A stretch of 64,000 nucleotides of DNA from Prevotella sp. tc2-28 (GCF_900107705.1 NZ_FNRE01000002.1:308131-372130); one strand, 5' to 3'. Counted from the first letter of the stretch, positions 24,393 through 33,842 are shown. Translations and numbers: made by a program. The notes: generated from the letters alone by a model not told the origin.

Positions 24393-26332
24393 ATCAGTGT
24401 TGCATATTCTGAGCTATATCGCAGCATCTGATGCGCATAGCTCTCAGAGTAGTTCAGTTGGATGTCACAGATAGACCCCTGGTCATCGAACACGGGTTGC
24501 ATCACAGGATTGATAAAGCCCTTGTAAGGTGCCAGGTTCAGTTTCCGGTAGCGTGCCAGCACCTCCTCATGGAGGTCGGCATCCACCTTCACGGCATATT
24601 GCTCAACCAGTTGGCGGGCAGCCTCGAAGTCCCCTTCACTCTTGATACGCTGTATCTCTGCCAACAGACGGGCAAAGAGCTGGCGCAACTGCTGATAGTC
24701 GGAAATCTGCACATAAGTCTTTCCATCCCGTTTCACCAACTGGATGACATCACCCTGCTGGTAACACCAATGGGCTATGAGCGCCCTGTTCCGCATGTGG
24801 GCCTCTTCTATCTGATGACCAGGCTGTATGCGGATGAGCTGTGTCATCAGTCCATTCATAATATAAGTATAATATTGCGACTGATAGGCATCCTGGTCAG
24901 GAACAAGTCCCAGTTCGACCAGTTTCTCATCAGCGATATAGTACAATCCGAACAGGTCGGCACGAGCCTCTTCTATCGTGTTGCCATAGGCTTTCAAGGC
25001 ATCAGGGTCCGTACCGGGAAGCAGTTGTCCGCTACCATGTCCCAGACACTCATGGAGATCTGTGTGTAAGTCGTCGCAGACATCTCCATAACGCTCTATC
25101 AACTTCAGTGTAGACTCGTCGATGACGAACTCCTCCTTGAACCCATTGCCGTGGGCTGCTTTGTTGTAGGCATCGGTGATATTGCTGATGGTTATACTCT
25201 TGCTGCCATGCTCGGCACGTATCCAGTCGGCATTGGGCAGGTTGATGCCTATCGCTGTAGAGGGATATTCGTCGCCACCCAGCATAGCGGCACAGATGGC
25301 ATTGGCAACGACACCCTTCACCTTCGCCTTGCGGAAGCGGGCATCAACAGGAGAATGGTCTTCAAACCACTGGGCATTACGGCTGATGGTCTGCGTGCGC
25401 TTGGTGGCCTCCAGGTCCTTATACTCGACGATGCCCTCCCAGGAACCTTTCATGCCAAGGGGATCACCATACACCTCTATGAATCCGTTGACAAAGTCGA
25501 TACGTCCGTCATGCTCGCCAACCCATTCAATGCAATAGTCATTGAACAGCTCGAGGTCACCGGTCTCATAATAGGCGATAAGCAGTTGAATGACATGTTG
25601 CTGACGTTCGTTCTCAGCCACCTCAGAGGCTTTCTTCAGCCAATAGACAATATGACGGATGGCATTGGCATATTTCCCTGATGCCGACCATACCTCCTCG
25701 TAGACAACGCCCCCTTTCTTGACCAGTGTGGAGTTGAGTCCATAGGAAAGTGGTGCAGGATTGGTCTTGTCAGCCTCCTTCATACGCGCATAGAAGTCTT
25801 CTGCTTCTTGCTGCGTCACGTCCTCATAGAAATGACAGGCAGAGGTCTGGAGAAGGTCCTCGCCATCCGCTTTGTTGACACGTTTAGGCAACATGTTCTC
25901 GTCGAAGATGACCGGGAAGAGCTCATGACAAAACTGTTCCAAGGTCTCACCATCTCTCAAGGGGAGTCGTGAGGCGTCCACCTGATGCAAGACCTGATGA
26001 AGATACTGTTCACTAAAGCCCGGCTTGAATTTCTCGCAACCATAATGATGATAGATACCATTGGAGAACCACACCCGCTTCAGATAGGTTTCCAGCGCGG
26101 CAAAGTCTGTTGTGTCGTGTGGGATGGTCAGGTCAGTATATATCACCTCCAACATCTTGCGGATGCGGAGGTTATAGCGTCCAAACTGATCGAAGGTGAT
26201 ATCACGTCCGTAGAGAGTAGCCTTCGAGAGGTAATAGACCAATATCTTCTGAGACAAAGATAATTGCTCAAATCCGTTAAGACGGTATCTGAGCAATTGA
26301 ATGTCCGCAAAACGTTCGTCGGAATACTTCAT
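24389..26332 (-). CDS. Dipeptidyl peptidase III-like M49 zinc peptidase
   Basis: 647-residue cytoplasmic metallopeptidase removing dipeptides from N-termini. The zinc motif HECLGH (His427, Glu428, His432) with Cys at the variable site is the Bacteroidota DPP III form; the third ligand lies in EEARAD (454-459). GYDxx-type C-terminal region (PVMQPVFDDQ) is also present. No signal peptide. These proteins are sometimes mislabelled dihydrofolate reductase. Overlaps its neighbours on both sides by four bases, so all three genes are tightly coupled. Confidence 0.9.
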   Translation of the reverse strand: MKYSDERFADIQLLRYRLNGFEQLSLSQKILVYYLSKATLYGRDITFDQFGRYNLRIRKMLEVIYTDLTIPHDTTDFAALETYLKRVWFSNGIYHHYGCEKFKPGFSEQYLHQVLHQVDASRLPLRDGETLEQFCHELFPVIFDENMLPKRVNKADGEDLLQTSACHFYEDVTQQEAEDFYARMKEADKTNPAPLSYGLNSTLVKKGGVVYEEVWSASGKYANAIRHIVYWLKKASEVAENERQQHVIQLLIAYYETGDLELFNDYCIEWVGEHDGRIDFVNGFIEVYGDPLGMKGSWEGIVEYKDLEATKRTQTISRNAQWFEDHSPVDARFRKAKVKGVVANAICAAMLGGDEYPSTAIGINLPNADWIRAEHGSKSITISNITDAYNKAAHGNGFKEEFVIDESTLKLIERYGDVCDDLHTDLHECLGHGSGQLLPGTDPDALKAYGNTIEEARADLFGLYYIADEKLVELGLVPDQDAYQSQYYTYIMNGLMTQLIRIQPGHQIEEAHMRNRALIAHWCYQQGDVIQLVKRDGKTYVQISDYQQLRQLFARLLAEIQRIKSEGDFEAARQLVEQYAVKVDADLHEEVLARYRKLNLAPYKGFINPVMQPVFDDQGSICDIQLNYSESYAHQMLRYSSEYATLI

Positions 26333-26799
26333 TTCTTTGTTTTCTTCGCACGTTTTGCCTGTTTCTTCACCTTTTCCTGAGGATGCTGAGCCAAATGCTG
26401 CAGGCGGTAGTCGCGAGGTGTCATTCCCATCAGTTTATAGAACGATGCGTAGAATGACTGGCGATTAGAGAATCCCACCATATCACTGACCTCTTCCATA
26501 TTGAGATCCTGATACCTGCGATCCACAAGAATGGCCATCGCCTCTTCAATTCGAAACTTGTTGACGAACGAGGTGTAGTTCATGTGGAAGCGGACATTGA
26601 CAACAGCTGAAATGTAGCGTGTGTTAGTTCCTAAGTCATCGGCTAGTTTCTTGGCTGAATAATCTTTGTCTTTGTACTTCTTCTGCATGACGATGATGTT
26701 CAGAATCCTCTCCTTCATCTCGTCCATCAACTGAGGGCTCACGAGGCACCTATAAGCTGCCTCTTTCTCTTTTTTTTCTGTAATATTATACTTTGCCAT
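26329..26799 (-). CDS. AraC-type helix-turn-helix regulator
   Basis: 156-residue protein with an AraC-like DNA-binding domain at about 40-135 (YSAKKLADDLGTNTRYISAV first helix-turn-helix, MEEVSDMVGFSNRQSFYASF second, then MGMTPRDYR). No separate sensing domain is present, and a Lys/Ala-rich tail (KVKKQAKRAKKTKK) ends it. It resembles the C-terminal output domain of larger regulators. Being first in the operon with DPP III and the AlkD-like protein, it may autoregulate it; that is inference. Confidence 0.87.
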   Translation of the reverse strand: MAKYNITEKKEKEAAYRCLVSPQLMDEMKERILNIIVMQKKYKDKDYSAKKLADDLGTNTRYISAVVNVRFHMNYTSFVNKFRIEEAMAILVDRRYQDLNMEEVSDMVGFSNRQSFYASFYKLMGMTPRDYRLQHLAQHPQEKVKKQAKRAKKTKK

Positions 26800-26834
26800 A
26801 AACCCTGAGGAAACAAATTATACATTTCCAACTG

Positions 26835-26842
26835 CAAATATA
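26835..26842 (-). promoter_or_regulatory. Probable promoter -7 element of the AraC-DPP III-AlkD operon
   Basis: TATATTTG on the minus strand, 35 bases upstream of the AraC-type start, in an AT-rich divergent region. Confidence 0.5.
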
Positions 26843-26886
26843 GTCATTTTTTTTCTATAATCGACAATTTTTTCCGAAAAAAATAT

Positions 26887-26894
26887 TAATTTTG
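26887..26894 (+). promoter_or_regulatory. recQ promoter -7 element
   Basis: TAATTTTG, 16 bases before the recQ start. No perfect -33. Confidence 0.5.
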
Positions 26895-26910
26895 TGCAAA
26901 AATTGAAGAA

Positions 26911-28737
26911 ATGCAGGCAAAAGAGATTCTAAAACGCTATTATGGATATGATTCTTTCCGTCAAAATCAAGCGGAAATCATCCAAACCATCATGAATGGA
27001 AAAGACTGTGTGGTATTGATGCCTACGGGTGGAGGCAAGAGCATCTGTTATCAGATTCCTGCCATCGCCATGCAGGGAACAGCCGTAGTGGTATCACCAT
27101 TGATCAGTCTGATGAAAGACCAAGTGGAAGCGTTGCGTGCCAACGGCATCGAGGCAGAAGCGCTGAACAGCGGCAACGAATACAGTTCCGATACGATTAT
27201 CCGACGAAAGTGTATGGACGGCTCGCTGAAACTATTGTATATCTCACCGGAGAAATTGCTGACAGAGATACCTTATCTTTTAAAACATATCAAGATTTCC
27301 CTGTTTGCCATCGACGAGGCTCACTGCATCAGTCAATGGGGACATGACTTCCGACCGGAATATACGCAGTTAGACGTATTGCACAAGGAGTTCCCGCAGG
27401 TTCCCATCATGGCACTGACGGCTACCGCAGACAAGGTAACACGGCAGGACATCGTCAAACAACTCGGATTACACGATGCCCGTTTCTTTATCTCCAGCTT
27501 CGACCGCCCTAACCTCAGCCTGGACGTCAAGCGAGGCTACACGACAAAAGAAAAGGAACAATATATCCTGAATTTCATCAAAGCGCGTCCAACGAGCTGT
27601 GGCATCATCTATTGTCTTAGCAGAAAGAATACGGAGAAAGTGGCGCAATTCCTGCAAGGACACGGTATCAAGGCGGGTGTCTATCATGCCGGACTGAACC
27701 AGGCAGAACGTAACCAAACACAGGAGTTGTTCAAGCAGGACACCATTCAAGTGGTCTGTGCCACCATCGCCTTCGGTATGGGCATCGACAAGAGCAACGT
27801 GCGATGGGTCATCCACTATAACATGCCTAAGAGCATCGAGAGTTTCTACCAGGAGATAGGACGTGCCGGGCGCGATGGAGCTCCTGCAGACACCGTGCTT
27901 TTCTATTCGCTCTCGGACATCATCCAACTGGAACAGTTTGCCAAGGACAGTGGACAACAGGAACTGAACAAGGACAAGTTGCGCCAGATGCAAGAGTATG
28001 CCGAATCGGGCATCTGTCGCAGACGTATCTTGCTCAACTATTTCGGAGAGCAGATGGACCACGACTGCGGCAATTGTGACATCTGTGAGAATCCCCCGAA
28101 ACGGTTCGACGGTACACGATATGTACAGATGGCGCTAAGTGCCATCAAGCGGGCAGAAGAACAAATTCGCACTTCTACCATCATCGAAATTCTGAAGGGC
28201 ATCCCCTCACCTACTGTCAAGCGGATGGGTTACGACCAGCTGAAGACATTTGGTGTGGGCAAGGAACTCTCGACACAAGACTGGCAGGACTATCTCCTAC
28301 AGATGCTACAGTTGGGATTCATCGAGATTGTCTATGACCAAAAGAACATTGTGCGCATCACCCCCAGTGGCAATAACGTCCTCTTTGGACGCGATAAGGC
28401 AACCTTATGTGTGATTAACCGTACGTTAAAGGAAGCGCAGAAGTCCAAAAAACGATTACACTTAGAGATTCCGTCCATCTCGATTCCTGGATTAGCCTCT
28501 ACTTCCGGACAAGAGGACAAAAAGCTGTTTGAAGCCCTACGCGTCCTTCGTCAGCAATGTGCCAACGAAGAAGGTTTTCCACCTTATATTGTGTTCAGCG
28601 ACAAGGTGTTACACTCGTTAGCTACCATTAAACCTACAACACTGGAACAATTCGGGTTTATTTCGGGAATCGGAGAACACAAGAAACAAAAATACGGTCA
28701 GCGTTTTGTAGCTCTCATACAAAAATACTGCAGCTAA
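26911..28737 (+). CDS. recQ: ATP-dependent DNA helicase RecQ (paralogue 1)
   Basis: 608-residue superfamily 2 helicase unwinding DNA 3' to 5' in recombination and repair. Walker A MPTGGGKSICYQIP (about 40), DEAH box AIDEAHCISQWGHDFRPEY, motif VI QEIGRAGRDGAPADTVLFY, the RQC zinc cluster (ILLNYFGEQ then CGNCDIC) and winged helix, and a C-terminal HRDC domain (LRQQCANEEGFPPYIVFSD) are all present. A second RecQ without HRDC is at 49871. Ends 6 bases from the convergent yihY stop. Confidence 0.95.
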   Translation: MQAKEILKRYYGYDSFRQNQAEIIQTIMNGKDCVVLMPTGGGKSICYQIPAIAMQGTAVVVSPLISLMKDQVEALRANGIEAEALNSGNEYSSDTIIRRKCMDGSLKLLYISPEKLLTEIPYLLKHIKISLFAIDEAHCISQWGHDFRPEYTQLDVLHKEFPQVPIMALTATADKVTRQDIVKQLGLHDARFFISSFDRPNLSLDVKRGYTTKEKEQYILNFIKARPTSCGIIYCLSRKNTEKVAQFLQGHGIKAGVYHAGLNQAERNQTQELFKQDTIQVVCATIAFGMGIDKSNVRWVIHYNMPKSIESFYQEIGRAGRDGAPADTVLFYSLSDIIQLEQFAKDSGQQELNKDKLRQMQEYAESGICRRRILLNYFGEQMDHDCGNCDICENPPKRFDGTRYVQMALSAIKRAEEQIRTSTIIEILKGIPSPTVKRMGYDQLKTFGVGKELSTQDWQDYLLQMLQLGFIEIVYDQKNIVRITPSGNNVLFGRDKATLCVINRTLKEAQKSKKRLHLEIPSISIPGLASTSGQEDKKLFEALRVLRQQCANEEGFPPYIVFSDKVLHSLATIKPTTLEQFGFISGIGEHKKQKYGQRFVALIQKYCS

Positions 28738-28743
28738 AAAGGT

Positions 28744-30051
28744 TTACAAATCTTTAAGAGCTATCTTGCGGGCTTCACGCAGATATGAACCCCGTAACTC
28801 AATAGCCTTTGCCCATTCATCGGAGAACAGATCACTGACATTCAGGTCTATCTTCCATTGACCGGCAGACTCCAGCCGGTCTATCATGGTACCTAATGTC
28901 AGGTTATGGATGTCCTCTGCCGGCATAAAGCGTGAGGTTTCCCCTTTCTCGTCGCTGGTTATCTCAACAATGAGTCCGGCATTCATCAGGTCGAACAACA
29001 AGTCGTTCACAAAACGGATGGGGATGGTCGTCTCCTCACGTAATTCCATAGCTGTCAAGGGTTTCTTTCCATCGGCAAAGCGACAACAAATCCTCTTCAT
29101 TAACAGCGCAGCCAACATCATGCGATAACGATGACTGATCTCACCCGTCTGTGCGTCGTAGTCGTAGAAGTCGAGGTTCTGATTCGTATAGCACAATTCG
29201 GCACCAAACAGGCAGATGGTCCACGATATCTGTACCCACAGCATGAACAACGGCAGTGCGGCAAACGAGCCATAGATGGCGTTATAACTGGAAAGAAACA
29301 TCTGTGAATGAATGTAGAATATCTGCAGTCCTTGCATGGCAATACCTGCCAGAATACCTGGGATGACGGCACTCTTCACCTTTACGTGCGTATTGGGCAT
29401 AAAGACGTAGAGGGCAATGAACATACAAGACATCAGCACATAAGGGATGAGGTCTATCAGAAAGCGGATGGTCGGTCCCAGCAGCAGGAAGTCTGGCATC
29501 GAGTCGGCAATAGCCGCCATGAAGATGGAGATACCCGAGGTTATCACGATGATGATGGGAAACACGAAGAACATAGCCAGATAGTCAGTAAACGTGCGGA
29601 AGATGCTACGAGGCTTCTTCACCTGCCAGATGGCATTAAACGTGTCTTCCACATTGCTCACCAACATCAGCACGGTATAGAGCATGAATAACAGACCGAC
29701 GCCCAGGAACACCCCACTCTTGGTATGAACCAGGTAACTGTTCACAAAGCCTATGATGATGTCAGCCGCCTGAGGTTGCGACTCAAAGGCGCTACGGAAC
29801 CACACCTCTATAAACTTGTTATAACCGAAACCACGGGCTATGGCAAAGACAACAGCAAAAATGGGCACGATGGCCAACAGGGTGGAATACGTCAGGGCTG
29901 ATGCTTTCTGCAACACCCGTTTAGCCGTGAAGAAACGTACAGCCAGCACGATTTTCTTCAGCACTTCCAAAAACAGAAATTTCAGTGGAGAGACATCACC
30001 TTCCGTGATTCTCCACAGATCTGTCTGAAAAAAACGTATGATACGATCCAT
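28744..30051 (-). CDS. YihY/BrkB-family inner membrane protein
   Basis: 435-residue protein of the YihY (UPF0761) family, once called ribonuclease BN in error. About six membrane segments in the first 290 residues (for example VGLLFMLYTVLMLVSNVEDT with FNAIWQ, and FPIIIVITSGISIFMAAIA), with the family segment ASALTYSTLLAIVPIFAVVF near 47-66. The C-terminal 140 residues look like a cytoplasmic winged-helix region (LREETTIPIRFVNDLLFDLM), an addition common in Bacteroidota members. Transport or lipid role is unproven. Confidence 0.85.
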   Translation of the reverse strand: MDRIIRFFQTDLWRITEGDVSPLKFLFLEVLKKIVLAVRFFTAKRVLQKASALTYSTLLAIVPIFAVVFAIARGFGYNKFIEVWFRSAFESQPQAADIIIGFVNSYLVHTKSGVFLGVGLLFMLYTVLMLVSNVEDTFNAIWQVKKPRSIFRTFTDYLAMFFVFPIIIVITSGISIFMAAIADSMPDFLLLGPTIRFLIDLIPYVLMSCMFIALYVFMPNTHVKVKSAVIPGILAGIAMQGLQIFYIHSQMFLSSYNAIYGSFAALPLFMLWVQISWTICLFGAELCYTNQNLDFYDYDAQTGEISHRYRMMLAALLMKRICCRFADGKKPLTAMELREETTIPIRFVNDLLFDLMNAGLIVEITSDEKGETSRFMPAEDIHNLTLGTMIDRLESAGQWKIDLNVSDLFSDEWAKAIELRGSYLREARKIALKDL

Positions 30052-30099
30052 CGTCCCTCACCCCTTCATTGTCAAAGTTAATCATTCAGTATTTAAAAA

Positions 30100-30500
30100 A
30101 AAGCAGTGTCCCTATAAGCCGGGTTCTGTACCCCTTCAAAGAAAGGGCGTCTGTCATTTATCTAGTCTGCCAGTTACCTGACAGCTCAAGCATTCCACCC
30201 TCCATCGTAACCCGCAAGGAGTTTTGGGCGGACAACCCTCAACCGATGGTATACGCGAACTTGCAGCCGCTAGATGGAACAGCCCGACGATCACCCGCCG
30301 GCTGGTGGTCTCTTACACCACCTTCTCACCCTTACCTCACCGAAGCGAGGCGGTCATTCTCTTCTCCCATATCCTACTGTCACCAATAGCTGGCATTTTC
30401 ACCAGTAGCGTGTCCTATGCTGCCCGGACTTTCCTCTCGTGCTCTACCCTCTCCGTAAAGAGGCGGTTAGCACCAGCGACAAACCGTGACACTGCTTTTT
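30100..30500 (-). ncRNA. rnpB: RNase P RNA (M1 RNA)
   Basis: Catalytic RNA that removes tRNA 5' leaders. On the minus strand the conserved GAGGAAAGTCCGGGC (30424-30438) and the 3' ACAGAACCCGGCTTATAGG (near 30111-30129) are present. The ends pair as helix P1: AGCAGTGTC at the 5' end (about 30488-30496) with GACACTGCT (30102-30110), followed by a T-run, so P1 may also serve as terminator. Length near 400 fits bacterial type A. Ends are approximate. Confidence 0.95.
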
Positions 30501-30507
30501 CTGTCTG

Positions 30508-30538
30508 CAAAGGTAGTGCAAATCGAGTGAAATACAAA
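30508..30538 (-). promoter_or_regulatory. rnpB promoter
   Basis: Minus strand: -33 TTTG (30535-30538), spacer 19, -7 TACCTTTG (30508-30515), about 8 bases before the mature RNA. Confidence 0.85.
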
Positions 30539-30592
30539 ATAAATCCAAATTTATTTTTTTTCCGAGATGCAGCCTACCTTCGACCAAGGGGT

Positions 30593-30641
30593 CAGAGGTA
30601 GTGCAAATCGCGTGAAATACAAAAAAAAGCAAATTTATTTT
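30593..30641 (-). repeat. Decayed second copy of the rnpB promoter region
   Basis: About 49 bases nearly identical to 30508-30557, including the -33 TTTG (30620-30623) and a 19-base spacer. The -7 box reads TACCTCTG, one base from consensus. Confidence 0.85.
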
Positions 30642-30669
30642 GTATTCTGCAAGATTTGTGTTACTTTTG
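30639..30669 (+). promoter_or_regulatory. Promoter of the FAD reductase/GT2-GH3 operon
   Basis: -33 TTTG (30639-30642), spacer 19, -7 TACTTTTG (30662-30669), 18 bases before the start codon. The -33 lies in the end of the duplicated rnpB promoter segment. Confidence 0.75.
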
Positions 30670-30687
30670 ACCAGCAAAAACAAATAA

Positions 30688-31701
30688 ATGATGAATCATA
30701 CAGTAAAAGCAGTTATTATAGGAGCTGGTCCCGCAGGAACCTCCTGCGCCTATATGCTCCAGAAATCGGGAGTAACATGTGTCTTGGTGGATTTTGCCAC
30801 TTTCCCCAGGCAAAAAGTGTGCGGAGGCGGACTTACCCCCAAGGCCTATAAGCTCCTGGAAGACATCTTCCCAGGTATCGAGTATACCTATAAGTCCATC
30901 GGGAAAATCAAGTTAAGCATTGACCATCGGTCTCCCAAGATGATAGAAGTGCCAGAGCCGATCAGACTGGTCAACAGGAAGGACTTCGACAACACCCTAT
31001 TACAACAATACCTGCAGATTGGGGGACAGTTTATACAGGACGCCTTCTCCCGTTTTACGGTAGCGCAAGACAATACCATTACCGTCACTCTCAAATCAGG
31101 GAAACAGCTTCATTGCAACTACCTCGTCGGTGCTGATGGCGCTAACAGTCGTGTACGCAAACAAGTCGTCGGCAACTACCACGGTAATGTGCTATGTCTG
31201 GAACAACGTATAGCGGAAAGGAGTGATGTCATCGAGGGTGTCATCTCCAACGAATACAAAAACGGCTACTATTACCTCTTTCCCAGCATAGGATGCGACA
31301 TTGTCGGACTCGGATCTGCCAATGTCACCCTGCAGCAGTTCCGTGAAGTGCTCGACAAGTTAGGCATCCAAGAAACCAAGATTAACGGAGCCAACATTCC
31401 CGTGGAGGAAGTTGACTCAGGCATGGATAACGTCATTCTGATAGGTGATGCTGGTGGATTTCCCAACAAGATGACCTACGAAGGACTGTACTATGCCTTT
31501 GCCACCGGACGAAATGCTGCTGAAGCCATTCTCACCGGCAAGTCCTTTAAAGAGACCAACAAAGACATCCTGCGACGCAAGCGCAAGGAACGTATCCTGA
31601 CCGATTTGCTCTATCGTCCCTCAAGTATACGTCTACTCCGTTACCTGACACATTGCAATTCGCTGATGCGTAAGCTCTTCGTTGCAGGACTCAGCAAATG
31701 A
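30688..31701 (+). CDS. FAD-dependent oxidoreductase, geranylgeranyl reductase family
   Basis: 337-residue flavoprotein. N-terminal dinucleotide site VIIGAGPAGTSCAYML, then FPRQKVCGGGLTPKAY, which is the geranylgeranyl reductase-type PxxKxCGxG motif, and the second FAD motif VILIGDAGGFPNKMTYEGL near 250-268. Members reduce isoprenoid double bonds or hydroxylate aromatics; the real substrate is unknown. The gene is 24 bases before the GT2-GH3 fusion in the same direction, so the two probably act in one pathway. Confidence 0.87.
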   Translation: MMNHTVKAVIIGAGPAGTSCAYMLQKSGVTCVLVDFATFPRQKVCGGGLTPKAYKLLEDIFPGIEYTYKSIGKIKLSIDHRSPKMIEVPEPIRLVNRKDFDNTLLQQYLQIGGQFIQDAFSRFTVAQDNTITVTLKSGKQLHCNYLVGADGANSRVRKQVVGNYHGNVLCLEQRIAERSDVIEGVISNEYKNGYYYLFPSIGCDIVGLGSANVTLQQFREVLDKLGIQETKINGANIPVEEVDSGMDNVILIGDAGGFPNKMTYEGLYYAFATGRNAAEAILTGKSFKETNKDILRRKRKERILTDLLYRPSSIRLLRYLTHCNSLMRKLFVAGLSK

Positions 31702-31725
31702 CAACACATAAAACTAAATATAAAA

Positions 31726-33795
31726 ATGTATCAAGTGTCAGTAGTGACGCCATTCCACAACGTGGATATGAGCATGTTTGAGAAGTGTGCCGAGTCGATG
31801 CGAGCACAGACCATTGGTTTCGAGCGTATAGAGTGGATTATCGTCGTACACAACAGTGAGCCACACTACATGCCGACGCTAACGGAGATGTTCAAGGACG
31901 ACAAGAACGTCATCCTCAAAGAACTCAGAGACGGGATGCACACGCCCGCCACACCTCGTAATTACGGTATGCATCTGGTGACTGGACCCTATCTGGGATT
32001 CCTCGACGCTGACGACAGCTACACCCCGGAGTGTCTGGAGGTGGCTATCCGTGAGATGCAAGAGACCAAGTCGCAGGTGGTGACCTTCCGTCGCGAATAC
32101 GAGTTGGAGAAAGAGAGTCTGCATCCACATACGGAGACGGTATTATGGAATCAGACTGAATGGCGCATCGTGATGGAGCGTAAAGACTTCCAGCAAGACA
32201 AGATGTTCAGTGGACTGTGGCCTTTCTCAACATCACGTCTGTATGATACGGAGTTCCTGTTCAAGAACGACCTGTTCTTCTCAAAGGACGTGATGTGGGT
32301 GGAGGACGTTTGGCATACGGGAATGTGTCTGATGAAGGCTGACCGTGTGTGCTACCTACCCCAGTTCATCGGGTACCACTACTTCATCAACAGCGGTTCC
32401 ATCATCCAGGACAAGAAGAAGTCGTATGAAGACTTGCTGGACTGCTTCCGGTCAGCACAACACATCATCGACGATCTGAAAGCAATTGGTGTGGACACCA
32501 ACGATACAGCGACAACCCTCATGATACTGCTGACACAATACTATCTGGGCTCTGACCTCACCATCGACCAACGTCGCACGTTGAGCGACATGATACGGCC
32601 GTACCTGATGCAGGTGAAGAAGTTGACACCCTCGAAGATTCACAGTCCAGAGGAGTGTTACCTGAACTACCACCTGCCACGCGAAGTGCTGGGTAACCCC
32701 GAGAACCCCTGGGCAAGTCCGACACTCTACGACGAGCGCAACGGATGGTCGGCTATGATGAAGATTCTACGCAGCAACTCTACTACCGACTTCGGACGCC
32801 GTTATCACTTCAGCGAGATAGAGACACTTGCCGACTACCAGCAAAAGGTGCCTATGACCGACCAAAGCAACTACAAGCGGTTACTGGACCTGCAGGCCAA
32901 CATCGGGGAGAGCAGTATCCTTACCTCCGAACCCACCAGCCTGTATCTGATTAACGCCAAAGGACAACGGGTGCCCAGTACGCAGAGTCATATGCGCCCT
33001 TATATGGAGAGCTTCGCTACCACATTGAAGCACCATCATAACCTATTGGTGGCCTTGGTAGGTCTACGACAGAAGCAGACTAACGACGGATGTACGGTAG
33101 AGACATTAGAGAGTGAGATGGTCAAGAAATATATGTGGTACTACCACTTTGCCCGTGGCAAGCGCCGTGCGACATTCTCCATGTCTGACGACCTCTTCTT
33201 CAAAACCAATCCCCACGAGGAGATGCGCACCATCTGCTTCTATGCACTCGCAGACCGGGACATCGACCAACTGGTAGCCATCAACACCCGACGCATTGCA
33301 GACATGTTCGAATATATGTCAGCCCATCGCGAGGAGCTGATAGAAGAGATACGGGGCATCGACGCCCTACGTGCCAACGAGGTGGAAGTGGCCTTCCACT
33401 CCGGAGAGCCATTAGCCAACGCCCTGTGGCCCAATCTACAACGCATCGTTGCCTTTGGCACAGGAGAATACTACGATGCCACAACCCAGATGAAGGTGTA
33501 TACGGGACAGACACCCCATAACAACGGCTACTACTATACCGAGGAGGCCGTCTACGGAAGGGCGGTAGCAGACAACAGTGATGTGTTCGAGACTATTCCC
33601 TCGACGAGTTTCCACGAGTACCTGCCTCTGGGCAGCGACGACACTGCAGCCACCGTCCTCTCGACCGACGTAAAGGTGGGAGAACCCTACCAGCTGGTGG
33701 TCACTAACAGTTCAGGACTGTACCGATATGTCACCGACCACATCGTGCGCATACAGGAGAAACAGGACGACAAGGTACTGTTCACCATCTACTAA
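31726..33795 (+). CDS. Fusion: GT2 glycosyltransferase and truncated GH3 acyl-amido-synthetase-like domain
   Basis: 689-residue two-domain protein. Residues 1 to about 330 are a GT-A family 2 glycosyltransferase: YQVSVVTPFHN at the start, TPATPRNYGMHLVTGPYLGF, the metal-binding DADDSYTPE and VEDVWHT. Residues about 338-689 resemble GH3 (auxin-responsive type, not glycosidase) acyl-adenylating enzymes: NSTTDFGRRYHFSEIETL, then VPMTDQSNYK. The GH3 nucleotide motifs are degenerate: TSEPTS replaces TSGTTSG, and GLYRYVTDHIVRI replaces the YRYRLGDVV form. The usual C-terminal ~110-residue GH3 lid is missing. So the GT2 part is probably active and the GH3 part may only bind an acyl or nucleotide ligand. 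Partner of the FAD reductase upstream. Function unknown. Confidence 0.8.
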   Translation: MYQVSVVTPFHNVDMSMFEKCAESMRAQTIGFERIEWIIVVHNSEPHYMPTLTEMFKDDKNVILKELRDGMHTPATPRNYGMHLVTGPYLGFLDADDSYTPECLEVAIREMQETKSQVVTFRREYELEKESLHPHTETVLWNQTEWRIVMERKDFQQDKMFSGLWPFSTSRLYDTEFLFKNDLFFSKDVMWVEDVWHTGMCLMKADRVCYLPQFIGYHYFINSGSIIQDKKKSYEDLLDCFRSAQHIIDDLKAIGVDTNDTATTLMILLTQYYLGSDLTIDQRRTLSDMIRPYLMQVKKLTPSKIHSPEECYLNYHLPREVLGNPENPWASPTLYDERNGWSAMMKILRSNSTTDFGRRYHFSEIETLADYQQKVPMTDQSNYKRLLDLQANIGESSILTSEPTSLYLINAKGQRVPSTQSHMRPYMESFATTLKHHHNLLVALVGLRQKQTNDGCTVETLESEMVKKYMWYYHFARGKRRATFSMSDDLFFKTNPHEEMRTICFYALADRDIDQLVAINTRRIADMFEYMSAHREELIEEIRGIDALRANEVEVAFHSGEPLANALWPNLQRIVAFGTGEYYDATTQMKVYTGQTPHNNGYYYTEEAVYGRAVADNSDVFETIPSTSFHEYLPLGSDDTAATVLSTDVKVGEPYQLVVTNSSGLYRYVTDHIVRIQEKQDDKVLFTIY

Positions 33796-33842
33796 GGGAA
33801 AAGAGTATCGATATGCAGGAATCATACACGTTAGCAATTTTT

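Larger units (their letters stand above)
30052..30687. other. Intergenic region with rnpB and duplicated promoter (636 bp)
   Basis: Holds RNase P RNA (30100-30500, minus), its promoter (30508-30538), a mutated second copy of that promoter region (30593-30641) and the plus-strand promoter of the FAD reductase operon (30639-30669). No protein gene is supported; small open frames here are accidental. Confidence 0.8.

Noticed and set aside
24389..26332. Dihydrofolate reductase
   Set aside because: A common mislabel; the HECLGH and EEARAD motifs identify an M49 metallopeptidase.
28744..30051. Ribonuclease BN
   Set aside because: YihY proteins were once misnamed so; real RNase BN/Z is an unrelated metallo-hydrolase, and this protein is a membrane protein.
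30224..30601. Small protein-coding frames around 30.1-30.7 kb
   Set aside because: They overlap the RNase P RNA gene and its promoter and resemble no protein.
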